NCBI RefSeq assembly: GCF_000621965.1 | Contig: NZ_KK211376.1 | Coordinates: forward strand, 1 to 60,689 | DNA length: 60,689 nucleotides | Reading direction: 5' to 3' | Origin: Methanobrevibacter wolinii SH | Lineage (GTDB): Archaea > Methanobacteriota > Methanobacteria > Methanobacteriales > Methanobacteriaceae | Shown: piece after piece, positions 37,505 through 46,783 of the stretch | Numbering within the stretch: the first letter of the stretch is position 1 | How the letters are laid out: each line of letters starts with the position of its first letter | Made by a program: the position numbers and the translations under genes | The notes under the pieces: model-generated | The model's database searches: none | The model's input: only the letters and a program-made list of their open reading frames with translations | Told to the model about the DNA's origin: nothing

Positions 37505-39070
37505 TTAATAATTAGAATCTAATTCAACACCTTCATCAATAGGTATATCACGTAACCATTTGATATCACTTTTATATAACATTCTAATATCAGAGATATC
37601 ATAAGTTATCATAGCAAGTCTTTCTACACCAATACCAAATGCAAGAACAGGTACATCAATACCTAATGGTTCAAGTACTTCAGGACGGAACATTCCAGAT
37701 CCACCAAGTTCAATCCAACTATCCCTTTCTTCTAAGTAAATTTCACATTCACAAGACATATAAGTATAAGGGAAATAAGCAGGTCTAAATCTTACTTCAA
37801 ATCCTAATTTTTTATAAAATTCTTTTAAAATACCAAGTAAATGTTCGAAACTAATACCTGGTGCTGCAACAATTCCTTCTACTTGATGGAATTCAGGTAA
37901 ATGTTTATAATTAATTGTTTCACGTCTAAATACACGACCAACAGAAAACATTTTTAAAGGTGGTTCATGATTTGCAAGATATTTAGTTGAAATACCAGTA
38001 GTATGTGTTCTTAAAACAGACTGTTTTGCAACATCTACATCCCAATCATAACCCCAACCAGTACTTGTTGTGTTTCCACCATCTTCATGAGTTTTTGCAA
38101 CAGCTTTAACAATTTCATCATCAGGTAATTTACAAGAACATGGATTTTTTAAATAGAAAGTATCTTGCATTTCCCTTGCTGCATGATCTTGAGGTTGGAA
38201 AAGAGAATCAAAGTTCCAGAATGCAGAATCAACATAAGTACCATCTGCTTCTGTAAAACCCATGTCTAAAAATATTTCTCTAATTTTTTGAATAATTTTC
38301 CTTAGTGGATGAACTTTACCTGGGAAAATTTTAGGGTTTTCTGCATTAATATCATATGGTTTATAATGTAAAGATTTCCATGCACCAGATTTTAAATCAT
38401 CATGTGTAAGTTGAGTTGCTTCTTTTTTAAAATCATCAATGTCAAAACCTTGATTAATAATGTTTATACCTAAATCATTTAACTCAAAACTATGAGAAGT
38501 AATTTTTTTAATTTTAATAAGATTTTTCCTTTGATTTAAATCTTTAAAAGCCTTAAGAGAACTTTCATTTAAAGAACTTTTAAGTAAACTTTGATTAGAG
38601 AATAATTCTTTTAATAATTTTTCATCATCTCCAACAGTATTTAAAGAGTTTACACCATCATCAGTAATTTCTAATACTCCTTTATTAATTTTTGCCCAAT
38701 GTTTTCTATTTAACCAACCAAGAGCAATATTAACATCTTTTTTATCTAAACCTGATTTTTTAGCAAGTTCTCCCATAGGTATTTTCTTTTCATGACCAAG
38801 AACAGATAAAATCCTACGTTCTGGTAATCCTTTTTCTGCAAAATCTTTACCTGCATCAGTTAATTTAATATTTTCTTTAACATCTTTATTTACTGTAATA
38901 ATATTTTTAGCAGAAAGTGAACCTGCTGCACTCATTACAGATTTAATATTTAAATTTTCTTTTTCAGCAATTTCTTCAGGAAGAATATTTTCATTTTCTC
39001 CTAAATCTTTTAATAAGATTTTTTCATATAAACTTAACTCATTAATGATTTTTAAAATATCTTCACTCAT
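37505..39070 (-). CDS. pheS: Phenylalanyl-tRNA synthetase alpha subunit
   Basis: 521 residues, archaeal length. The N-terminal 200 residues carry tandem winged-helix modules that bind tRNA, and the C-terminal class II catalytic core has FRRETINYKHLPEFHQVEG (motif 2) and GGSGMFRPEVL, then AFGIGVERLAM (motif 3). It charges tRNA-Phe together with PheT, which is not in the window. AGGTG precedes the ATG. The 51-bp tandem repeat array at 39.35-39.56 kb lies upstream, in or beyond its promoter region. Confidence 0.95.
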   Translation of the reverse strand: MSEDILKIINELSLYEKILLKDLGENENILPEEIAEKENLNIKSVMSAAGSLSAKNIITVNKDVKENIKLTDAGKDFAEKGLPERRILSVLGHEKKIPMGELAKKSGLDKKDVNIALGWLNRKHWAKINKGVLEITDDGVNSLNTVGDDEKLLKELFSNQSLLKSSLNESSLKAFKDLNQRKNLIKIKKITSHSFELNDLGINIINQGFDIDDFKKEATQLTHDDLKSGAWKSLHYKPYDINAENPKIFPGKVHPLRKIIQKIREIFLDMGFTEADGTYVDSAFWNFDSLFQPQDHAAREMQDTFYLKNPCSCKLPDDEIVKAVAKTHEDGGNTTSTGWGYDWDVDVAKQSVLRTHTTGISTKYLANHEPPLKMFSVGRVFRRETINYKHLPEFHQVEGIVAAPGISFEHLLGILKEFYKKLGFEVRFRPAYFPYTYMSCECEIYLEERDSWIELGGSGMFRPEVLEPLGIDVPVLAFGIGVERLAMITYDISDIRMLYKSDIKWLRDIPIDEGVELDSNY

Positions 39071-39340
39071 TTAATACACCTAAGTGTTCTTAATAAAAAT
39101 TATTTAATAATAATAATAATAAAATTGAATTCAAAAATTCATAAAATATAATATTATAATATATATTTTAATTATTTTATAAATGTTTATAAAAAATACT
39201 TAAAAATAATAAATATTTTATTGAAATTATTTAAAAAATTAAGATTAATTTTTTCTTAAATTTAAAAATTAATTGATATAAATAAGTTAAAATTTAAAAA
39301 GAATCTAAAAAATAGTATAATAATCTAAAAATTTAAAAAA

Positions 39341-39560
39341 AAAGATTAAAAAAAAAACTAAAAGATCATATAAAAATTTAAAGATTTAAAAAAAGATTAA
39401 AAAAAAAACTAAAAGATCATATAAAAATTTAAAGATTTAAAAAAAGATTAAAAAAAAAAACTAAAAGATCATATAAAAATTTAAAGATTTAAAAAAAGAT
39501 TAAAAAAAAAACTAAAAGATCATATAAAAATTTAAAGATTTAAAAAAAGATTAAAAAAAA
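39341..39560 (+). repeat. Tandem repeat array, 4 copies of 51-52 bp
   Basis: Units marked by CTAAAAGATCATATAAAAAT and TTAAAGATTTAAAAAAAGAT start at phase positions 39361, 39412, 39464 and 39515. The copies are almost identical and differ by A-run length. The array lies between the 3' end of the bile-salt-hydrolase gene and the pheS promoter. It is not a CRISPR array, since there are no distinct spacers. Confidence 0.92.
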
Positions 39561-39580
39561 TAAACAAATTAATAAACTAA

Positions 39581-40558
39581 TTAATTTTGATAATTAACAT
39601 TTTGTTTATTAATTAAAGGATATGTAATTAAATTATTAGAGTCTAAATCTTCTTTATACATATTAACTGCATTAATCTGACTATTTTCATAGGTTTTATA
39701 ATAATAAATTCCTTTATCAGTATTTACACAAGAAGAATAAATAGTGATTTCATATTTATCTGGTTCTTCAATAAATGCAAGACCTCTTTGCTGTTCAACA
39801 GATCCAAGAATATGGAAAAATTGACTAACACTTTCAAGTTCATCTTCACTAGATAAAGAGTTCATTTTAGTAAAACTTGCTTTTACAAAACGAGACATTG
39901 AAGATAAATCACCAGGTAAACCTAAACCACCCATTCCACGACTATATGCCATTAAATCTAAATCTTTACTGAAAGTATTATCAGGTGTTTTACTAGATAA
40001 GTATCTATAATTATTTAAATTAAATAGCTGTTTATCAAATGGTGGATTATTTGTTAAAACACCTACAGGATTGTCATAAACTTTTAAGCCTTCTTTAACT
40101 GTTTCAACAGTAATTGATTCATTCCTATCAGAAATAATCCAATGAAGTGAAGAATTAGGAAGTTCATCAGAGAATTGAATATCAACGATATTAAGATTTT
40201 TTAAAAGTTTTCTTGCTTCTTCAACATTACTACATTGTGATAAAATCCAAGGAATAAATTCAAAAGATGCAACATTCACTTTACTTTTATCAACTTTTTT
40301 ATAATCTGCAAAATCAGAAAAATTTAAACCAGCTACACTTAATCCTTTTTCATTTGTAGCATCATAATATAATGGATAAACATCAATACCTGCAGTTATT
40401 CCAATAAAAGCATAATGATTTTCAATTGTGTTTTCAACTCTAAATTTTAATGGATAATTCCTTGGAGTTATAGTTATTTTTTCATTATATGATAATTCAT
40501 AGTCAAAGTTACGTCCAAAATAATGGTCTTTTGATAAATAATTTGCAGCAGTACACAT
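39581..40558 (-). CDS. bsh: Choloylglycine hydrolase / linear amide C-N hydrolase (bile salt hydrolase type)
   Basis: 325 residues, family length. After Met removal Cys2 is the N-terminal nucleophile (MCTAA). Other catalytic residues are in place: R16 and D19 in GRNFDY, N79 in GLNF, N170/N171 in LTNNPPFD, and R223 in MSRFVKASF. The Ntn-hydrolase family splits glycine- or taurine-conjugated bile acids or penicillin V. Bile salt hydrolase genes are known in human gut methanogens and are thought to have come from Firmicutes, which suits this protein. Substrate choice cannot be proven from sequence. AAGAGGAAA precedes the ATG. Confidence 0.88.
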   Translation of the reverse strand: MCTAANYLSKDHYFGRNFDYELSYNEKITITPRNYPLKFRVENTIENHYAFIGITAGIDVYPLYYDATNEKGLSVAGLNFSDFADYKKVDKSKVNVASFEFIPWILSQCSNVEEARKLLKNLNIVDIQFSDELPNSSLHWIISDRNESITVETVKEGLKVYDNPVGVLTNNPPFDKQLFNLNNYRYLSSKTPDNTFSKDLDLMAYSRGMGGLGLPGDLSSMSRFVKASFTKMNSLSSEDELESVSQFFHILGSVEQQRGLAFIEEPDKYEITIYSSCVNTDKGIYYYKTYENSQINAVNMYKEDLDSNNLITYPLINKQNVNYQN

Positions 40559-40775
40559 AGTTTTTCCTCTTAAAATTTTTATTAAATTTAAACTTATTAA
40601 AACCTTTTAAAATTAAATATAAATTCATTTATACTTTAAAAAGTTAAATTTTTAAATAAAATAAGTATTTAATAAATATTTCTAAAAAAAGTATTTAATA
40701 AATATTTCTAAAAAATAAAAATAGAAATTAATGATTTTAAAAATAAAATTTGAATATAAATTCAATATAAAATAA

Positions 40776-41093
40776 TTAGAATATTGCCTTTAAATCTTCT
40801 AACATATTAATTATCTTATTATTAGATAAACTGAAATAAATCCAAGTTCCTTTTTTTCTTCCTTTAATAAGCCCCACATTTTTTAAAATATTTATATGAT
40901 GAGAAATAGTTGGTTGCGGTTTATTTAATGCTTCTTGGATTCTACAAGAACATAATTCTGTATCTTCTAATAAGTATAAAATACATAAACGAGTTGGATC
41001 AGAAATAGCTTTAAACACATTAACCATATTATAAATTTCATCCTCTGATGGCAACTCATTAAAATCAGAATCAATATTACATGTATCTGTCAT
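40776..41093 (-). CDS. ArsR/SmtB family transcriptional regulator
   Basis: 105 residues. Winged HTH with the recognition helix QPTISHHINILKNVGLI and a wing GRKKGTWIYF. The alpha-3 motif ELCSCRI contains a vicinal cysteine pair of the ELCxC type, which in ArsR binds As(III)/Sb(III) or other soft metals and releases DNA. No arsenic or metal transport gene is adjacent, so its targets lie elsewhere or it senses something else. A Shine-Dalgarno-like CAGGCGAT precedes the ATG. Confidence 0.88.
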   Translation of the reverse strand: MTDTCNIDSDFNELPSEDEIYNMVNVFKAISDPTRLCILYLLEDTELCSCRIQEALNKPQPTISHHINILKNVGLIKGRKKGTWIYFSLSNNKIINMLEDLKAIF

Positions 41094-41448
41094 TTTATAT
41101 CGCCTGAAATTATTTTATTAATTATTAATATATTTAGATTAATTAATTTATAAAGATTTTGATTTTAATTTTATACAAAATAAAGATAAAATAAAAAAAT
41201 ACACAACAAAATTAGACAAAAGGATAAAAACATAGTGATGAATAAAATAGAATAATATATAAAAATTCTAATTTTTTTAAACATTTAAATTTAAAATAAA
41301 CTTTGTTTTAAATTTAAAATAAATAAATTTTAGAAACTAAATTTTTAAACAAATATCTATTTTCAAGAAAAACCATTTATATTAAAAATTTAAGGAATAA
41401 AAAAAAGCAAAAAAAATTAATTTAAAATGTTTATTAAACAATAAACAT
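41094..41448. other. AT-rich gap, nothing recognised
   Basis: About 350 bp upstream of the arsR-like start and downstream of the DUF308 gene. It includes the regulator promoter, but no palindromic operator or hairpin could be picked out by eye. Confidence 0.35.
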
Positions 41449-41931
41449 TTAATTTCTTAAAATTCCTACAATACCTGTAATTAATAACCATAAACCAATT
41501 AAAAATCCACATATTTTAGGGTCAGCTACATAATATCCAACAATAAAGTAAACAATACCTAAAATTAATGAAGTAGCACCTAATGCTTTACCAATTCCAC
41601 CAAATGCTGCGATTATACCTAAAATACCTATGATTATTAAGAATATACCTGCAATATAAATAAAGAAAGCCGCAAGTGCTGAAAATACAGCAGGATTAAT
41701 TATTAAACATATACCAAATATAGCAAATAAAACTCCAAGAATTATACCTGGAATAGATAATAAACTACTATAATCAGAAGTTGAATAAGAGAATATCGCT
41801 GTAAATATACCCATAATTAAAAATGTTATTCCTAAAATTATAGATACAGTAGTAACTCCAAAGATTGGGAAAATCATAATGATAATACCAAGGATTATAG
41901 AAATAATACTTAAAACTTTACTATCTTCCAT
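41449..41931 (-). CDS. DUF308/HdeD-like small membrane protein
   Basis: 160 residues made almost wholly of five or six hydrophobic helices with internal repeats of the pattern GIIILGIxxIxxPxxG, as in the DUF308 domain of HdeD-like proteins (acid-resistance-associated in enterobacteria). Function in archaea unknown. GTGAGGTGA precedes the ATG. No evident operon partner. Confidence 0.78.
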   Translation of the reverse strand: MEDSKVLSIISIILGIIIMIFPIFGVTTVSIILGITFLIMGIFTAIFSYSTSDYSSLLSIPGIILGVLFAIFGICLIINPAVFSALAAFFIYIAGIFLIIIGILGIIAAFGGIGKALGATSLILGIVYFIVGYYVADPKICGFLIGLWLLITGIVGILRN

Positions 41932-42224
41932 ATATTTTCACCTCACAAATTTTTTTAATTAATAATAATATAAGTATTAAGATTAATAAAGATAACCTAA
42001 TTTAAATAAAAAGTAAAAAAAGTATTAAAACTAGAATAAAAGAATAAATATAATTAAAAATTAAAAATTTTAAACTTAAGGATAAAATAGAAAAGAATAG
42101 AAAAATTAAGAATATAACTTAAAAAAATAAGGAATAAACTTAAAAATTAAGAATAAAACCTAAAAAAAATAGAAAAAAACTTAAAAATTAGGAATATAAT
42201 CAGAAAATCTAAAATTTTACTAAT

Positions 42225-43124
42225 TTAATTCTCAAATTCACAAGATAAATAGTAAAGCATTATAGTAGCAGCAGTTAAATCTGCAGTAGTACCTGGATTT
42301 TCATGATTATTAAATAATTCATCATCAAAAGATTTAAGCCTTTTATTAAAATCATTTTCATCTTGATATTTTAAAAGTTCAGCTGTTTTTTTAGAAACTT
42401 TTGATGCTAAATCATCACCATATTTACGAGATATTAAAGTATCTGGTACTTGAGATAAAATTGTTAAAAATGTTAATACTCCAGATATATTAATAGAATT
42501 ATTTTCTCTAAGTTCTTTATATTTTGGATATCCAATTTCAAAAACTACAGGCATTTTACTTGTTAATTCAGATGCTAATCTATCCCAAGGTGCAGATATT
42601 TTTAAAACATCATACATAGTCTGATTATTTGCTCTTAATTCATCTTTAGCAGAATCACTAGTAACATCATAATCTTCTTGACTACCCATTCCACCTGCAG
42701 ATGCAATATTAATTGCATCATACAAATTTATTGCATCTTCAACAGTAGTAGCATCCATTAATTTTCCAACATTTTCACGTAATTCAATCATATCATTACT
42801 AATAGCTGCAGATGCTGCAATAGGTGCACACATCATAACAATACCTAAATTAGTATTATTTTTAATCCATTTATCAGTTTCTGAAACCGCATCAAGAATA
42901 GCCCTACCTAATCCTACTTTTGATAAATCATTTTTGTTTTCTACAGTTCTTTGAGCAAGTTCTCTAATAGTATCTCCAATTACAACACCACTAATAAGAA
43001 AGTCTTCAAAAACCATGTCATCAAAATCACGTGTTCTATGAACATTTCCAGGTTTTGGATAACCACTTACTTCAAGTGCAGATGCTATTTGAACTATTTT
43101 TCCAATTTCATTTGGTTCAATCAT
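42225..43124 (-). CDS. CitG/MdcB-like triphosphoribosyl-dephospho-CoA synthase family protein
   Basis: 299 residues. EVSGYPKPGNVHR near the start, DFLISG, GMGSQEDYDV and the final NHENPGTTADLTAA match the CitG family, which in bacteria makes the prosthetic group of citrate or malonate lyase from dephospho-CoA and ATP. No lyase genes are seen, and methanogens commonly carry this family alone, so the true product is uncertain. The frame extends to GTG 43133, but that GTG lies in the Shine-Dalgarno AAGTGAT and ATG 43124 is the better start. It follows hemB by 174 bp on the same strand. Confidence 0.82.
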   Translation of the reverse strand: MIEPNEIGKIVQIASALEVSGYPKPGNVHRTRDFDDMVFEDFLISGVVIGDTIRELAQRTVENKNDLSKVGLGRAILDAVSETDKWIKNNTNLGIVMMCAPIAASAAISNDMIELRENVGKLMDATTVEDAINLYDAINIASAGGMGSQEDYDVTSDSAKDELRANNQTMYDVLKISAPWDRLASELTSKMPVVFEIGYPKYKELRENNSINISGVLTFLTILSQVPDTLISRKYGDDLASKVSKKTAELLKYQDENDFNKRLKSFDDELFNNHENPGTTADLTAATIMLYYLSCEFEN

Positions 43125-43297
43125 AAAAATCACTTGTAATATTTAAAAAAATAAAATAAAATAACATTTTATTTAATAAAAGATTTTATTTAAAAATTTA
43201 GAAATATTAAATCCAAATTTTAAATTGAAATTAATATTCCAAAATTTAAGGACTTAAAAAAAGCCCATAAAATAAAATTTTTAAATCATTTATAAAT

Positions 43298-44311
43298 TTA
43301 TAATTTATCTAAAACAAATGGTGCAAAGTAAGTTATAATTAAATCTGCTCCTGCTCTTTTAATAGATACAAGTGATTCCATAATAGATTCTTCAGTTAAA
43401 TATCCTTTATCAATAGCAGCAACAAGCATAGAATATTCTCCACTAACATTATAAGTAACAAGAGGAAGATCAAATTCATCTTTAACTTTAGTTATAATAT
43501 CAAGATAAGGTAATGCAGGTTTAACCATTAACATGTCTGCTCCTTCAATAAGATCAAGTTCACATTCACGAATAGCTTCACGACCATTAGCAGAATCCAT
43601 TTGATAAGATTTCCTATTTCCTTTACCTGGAACTGAATCTGCAGCATCTCTAAATGGTGCATAAAATGAGGAAGCAAATTTAGCAGAATATGAAATTATC
43701 ATAACATCTTCAAATCCATTAGCATCTAATTCATTACGAATAGCTTCAACCCTACCATCCATCATGTCAGAAGGTGCAACTATATCAGCACCTGCTTTTG
43801 CTTGAGATACAGCAGTTTTAGCAAGATATTTTAAGGAAGGATCATTTAAAATTTTAACTCCATCATCAGTATTATCTTCTATGTCACCATCTTCATATTC
43901 TTTAATTAATCCACAGTGACCATGAGAAGTATATTGACATAAACAAACATCACCAATAACAATTAAATTAGTATTTTCTTTTAATGCTTTAATAGCTTTT
44001 TGAACAATACCATCTTCTCTAAAAGCAGGAGAACCAATATCATCTTTAGTATCTTCATTAGGAATTCCAAAAACAATAATAGATTTTAAACCTTTAGCTT
44101 CTAATTTTTTAGCATATTCAACACCACTTTCAATAGAATACCTAAATTGATTAGGCATAGTTGGAATTTCTTCTTTTTCATCACCTTTTAAACTTTCTTT
44201 AAAGTATATAGGATAAATTAAATCTTCTTTATTAACTTTTGTTTCCCTTACAATTTCACGGATATTAGCATTTTTTCTAAGTCTTCTCATTCTAATAATA
44301 GGATAATTCAT
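43298..44311 (-). CDS. hemB: Delta-aminolevulinic acid dehydratase (porphobilinogen synthase)
   Basis: 337 residues. Schiff-base lysines K211 ([11 protein letters not shown]) and K264 (MVKPALPY) are present, with the zinc-type cysteine cluster C123, C125 and C133 in DVCLCQ and HGHCG. The enzyme condenses two aminolevulinates to porphobilinogen at the start of tetrapyrrole synthesis, needed for coenzyme F430 and corrinoids. Possibly cotranscribed with the CitG-like gene. Confidence 0.97.
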   Translation of the reverse strand: MNYPIIRMRRLRKNANIREIVRETKVNKEDLIYPIYFKESLKGDEKEEIPTMPNQFRYSIESGVEYAKKLEAKGLKSIIVFGIPNEDTKDDIGSPAFREDGIVQKAIKALKENTNLIVIGDVCLCQYTSHGHCGLIKEYEDGDIEDNTDDGVKILNDPSLKYLAKTAVSQAKAGADIVAPSDMMDGRVEAIRNELDANGFEDVMIISYSAKFASSFYAPFRDAADSVPGKGNRKSYQMDSANGREAIRECELDLIEGADMLMVKPALPYLDIITKVKDEFDLPLVTYNVSGEYSMLVAAIDKGYLTEESIMESLVSIKRAGADLIITYFAPFVLDKL

Positions 44312-45084
44312 AATAACACCAAAATATTAAAAAATTTACATACACTATTGTGAGTATTAAATTTAATAAAGACAATTTAAGGTTAATTCAAATGCAAAAA
44401 TATTATAAAATTAGTCATATATTTCAAGTGTAAATTTAATATAAATAGAAATTAAATTAAGTAAAATAAAAGTATAAAAGTTATAATAATTAATTATAAA
44501 CTAATAACATTAAAAAAACACCTAATTAAAATCTTATTTTTAAAAATAAAGAATATATTTAAATATTAAATCAAATGAACACTTATAAGTTATAATAACT
44601 ATAATTTTTTAGTTATTTTATGTGAAATATTATACAAAATTTAAATATTTACTTAAATTACTAAATATAATATTAATATAAATAACAAACAATATAATAA
44701 TTTTAAACAAATTTAATATGAAAATAAATTAAATTATAAATTAAAATTTACAGTTGAAATAACACTTTATTATTAAATTTAAACAATAATATTTATAATT
44801 AAATATAATATCATCATAATAAATAAAATTTTATATTATTAAATGATATGTTGAAATCTATTTTTTATTAAAATTTAAATTATTTTAACAGTAAAAAAAA
44901 TTAAATTTAAAAAAGGTTATTTTAAAAATTACAATTTTAACAATAGATTTAAAACTATTAAATATATTTAAAACCATTAAAGAGCTTAATTTAATATACA
45001 AGCTATAAAACTAAAAAAATATAATATATAAACAATAATCAAAAATAAAAGTAAAATAAGAAAGTAAATTAGATAATAATAAAA
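44312..45084. other. Long AT-rich gap upstream of hemB
   Basis: About 770 bp with no frame. It holds the hemB promoter. A hairpin AATAACTA/TAGTTATT lies at 44594-44617, and a sequence at 44862-44905 (TGTTGAAATCTATTTTTTAT) resembles the inverted right end of the MITE-like family. Nothing else was recognised. Confidence 0.4.
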
Positions 45085-45813
45085 TTAAATTTTAAATTCA
45101 TTTAAAATATTATCATTAGCACCATAAGGTTTTTTAGAGTAGAAACGTTTAGCATGTTCAACAATTAAACTATGAAATTCCTGATAATCTTCTATAGAAC
45201 CATCAAACTCTTTTTCAAAATACTTTTTAATTTTAATATATGAATCTTTTTCATCAATTAAACCAAGATAAAGTAAAATTCTTTTTAAATATGCACTAAT
45301 AATAGCTTCTTTTTGTTTATATGCATATAATAATATAGAATCAGCAGTTTCATTACCAACACCTTTAACATTTAAAACTTCAGATCTTGAAGGTGTTCTA
45401 CCATTTAAATGAATATAAAATTTTGTAATATTAATAAGATAATTATATTTCTGATTAAAATATCCTGCAGGTTTAATAGCATTTTTAACTTCATCACTTT
45501 TTTTATCTAATAAAATTAAAAAGTTTTCTGCAAGATTTTCACTATTAAAATCTATAAGTTTATTTAAATTACGTAATGATTTTTCAACAGAAGGCCAAGA
45601 AGTATTTTGTGTTAAAATAGCTCCAAGAATAATTTCAAATTGTTCATTATCATTTCTTGGAAAAGTATAATCATGTGGATGATAACCATTAACTGAACCA
45701 GATTTAGTTGGATTTACTCCATCATAATTAATCATTGACCACCAACCTTGATAAAAATAAGTTTCTAATAATTTATCATAAATTTTATTTAATGTTGATT
45801 TAGTACTTACCAT
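45085..45813 (-). CDS. Endonuclease III-like HhH-GPD protein lacking the catalytic Asp
   Basis: 242 residues of the Nth/MagIII glycosylase family: FEIILGAILTQNT, YNQKYNYL-like FNQKYNYL, and the helix-hairpin-helix LNVKGVGNETADSI (147-160). The C-terminal 4Fe-4S cysteines of EndoIII are absent, as in MagIII. The position of the invariant catalytic Asp, VVDxY in relatives, here reads IISAY, with S173 in place of Asp, and the EndoIII lysine is also absent (E155). The protein may be inactive, use another residue, or only bind DNA. Start at ATG 45813; GTG 45822 lies in the upstream purine-rich site. Confidence 0.8.
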   Translation of the reverse strand: MVSTKSTLNKIYDKLLETYFYQGWWSMINYDGVNPTKSGSVNGYHPHDYTFPRNDNEQFEIILGAILTQNTSWPSVEKSLRNLNKLIDFNSENLAENFLILLDKKSDEVKNAIKPAGYFNQKYNYLINITKFYIHLNGRTPSRSEVLNVKGVGNETADSILLYAYKQKEAIISAYLKRILLYLGLIDEKDSYIKIKKYFEKEFDGSIEDYQEFHSLIVEHAKRFYSKKPYGANDNILNEFKI

Positions 45814-46062
45814 GAAATTCACATACCTAATAAAAATTTTTAATAAACTTTGTTGCTATATATATTTTCATCACTTATAAAACTAATTAAATTTTTTAAA
45901 ATAAAGTAGAAATCTATTAAAATTAATAATTGTAATTAAAATATAGTTAAAATAAAAAAATAGACTTGTATTTATGATAATTTTAAAATTTTAGGAATAA
46001 ATAGAAAAAATAATTTAATTATAAAATGAAAATAAAAAAACTTATTTATTTAAAATTTTAAT

Positions 46063-46180
46063 TTTCTAAAAAAGAGTTTATTTCTAAATTTAATAAGTAT
46101 AAATTATTTTAAACTTTCTAAAAAAGAGTTTATTTCTAAATTTAATAAGTATAAATTATTTTAAACTTTCTAAAAAAAAC
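46063..46180 (+). repeat. Tandem repeat, about 2.3 copies of 52 bp
   Basis: TTTCTAAAAAAGAGTTTATT with TCTAAATTTAATAAGTATAA and ATTATTTTAAAC is repeated at 46063 and 46115, with a partial third copy at 46167. It lies in the gap before aroC (45814-46783) and upstream of the leftward EndoIII-like gene. Confidence 0.9.
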
Positions 46181-46354
46181 TTATTTTTAAATAAAAAAAA
46201 CAAATATAACTTAATTTTAAATGATTTAAACAAAAATAATATAAAATTAAGAATATTTGAATTTTAATATATTTATAAAAAAAATTCTTTAAAAAATAGC
46301 TAATAAAAATATTAGATAAATTAAAAAAAACAATAAAAACGATAGTATAATAAA

Positions 46355-46467
46355 GAGTTTAAAAAATATTAGACAAAAAATTATAGGTTTTAATGAATAA
46401 GGAGTAAAGAATAATTTTGTGTTTATATTTGTTCAAAAATAAAAAAAATCTAATATCTTTTAAACTC
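46355..46467 (-). ncRNA. Candidate small RNA closed by a 19-bp terminal stem
   Basis: On the minus strand the RNA would start near 46467 with GAGUUUAAAAGAUAUUAGA and end with its partner at 46373-46355. All 19 positions pair if one G-U wobble is allowed; on the plus strand the same position is an A-C mismatch, which favours the minus strand. A minus-strand TATA box (ATTTATATA, 46491-46499) lies about 25 bp upstream of the 5' end. The 75-nt interior is unstructured and contains UUUACUCCUUAUUC, complementary to a GGAGUAAA ribosome binding site. T-rich tracts follow the stem. Confidence 0.55.
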
Positions 46468-46490
46468 ACTACTAACTTATGTTTTCTTAG

Positions 46491-46499
46491 TATATAAAT
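46491..46499 (-). promoter_or_regulatory. TATA box of the candidate small RNA
   Basis: Minus-strand ATTTATATA centred about 27 bp before the predicted 5' end at 46467-46470. The rest of the gap to aroC shows no other clear feature. Confidence 0.5.
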
Positions 46500-46783
46500 A
46501 TTTAGGTTTTAGTATCTTTTGGTTATTAAAAAGATAATGAAAAAGTAATACAAATTTTAAATAATGTATAAAAAATATACAATATATCAATATAATAAAA
46601 AAATATAGATAAATTTAAAAAAATTTTTAAAAAAAAATAAAAATTAAAAACAAATATTTTTAAATTAAATAAATTTTATCACTAAATTAATGATATCTAA
46701 ATATAAATTAAAAAAATATAAATAATAAAAAATAAAATTTTACTTAAAAAGTAAAACTTTAAAAAAATAAAAAGGAAAAAATT

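Noticed and set aside
39341-39560. Four 51-bp repeats as a CRISPR array
   Set aside because: The units are contiguous and nearly identical over their whole length; there are no unique spacers or palindromic repeat ends, and no cas1/cas2 genes.
44594-44617. Hairpin AATAACTA/TAGTTATT as another member of the TATAAC operator set
   Set aside because: Arms and spacer differ from TATAAC-N4-GTTATA, and no TATA box lies in the matching position; hemB starts 280 bp away.
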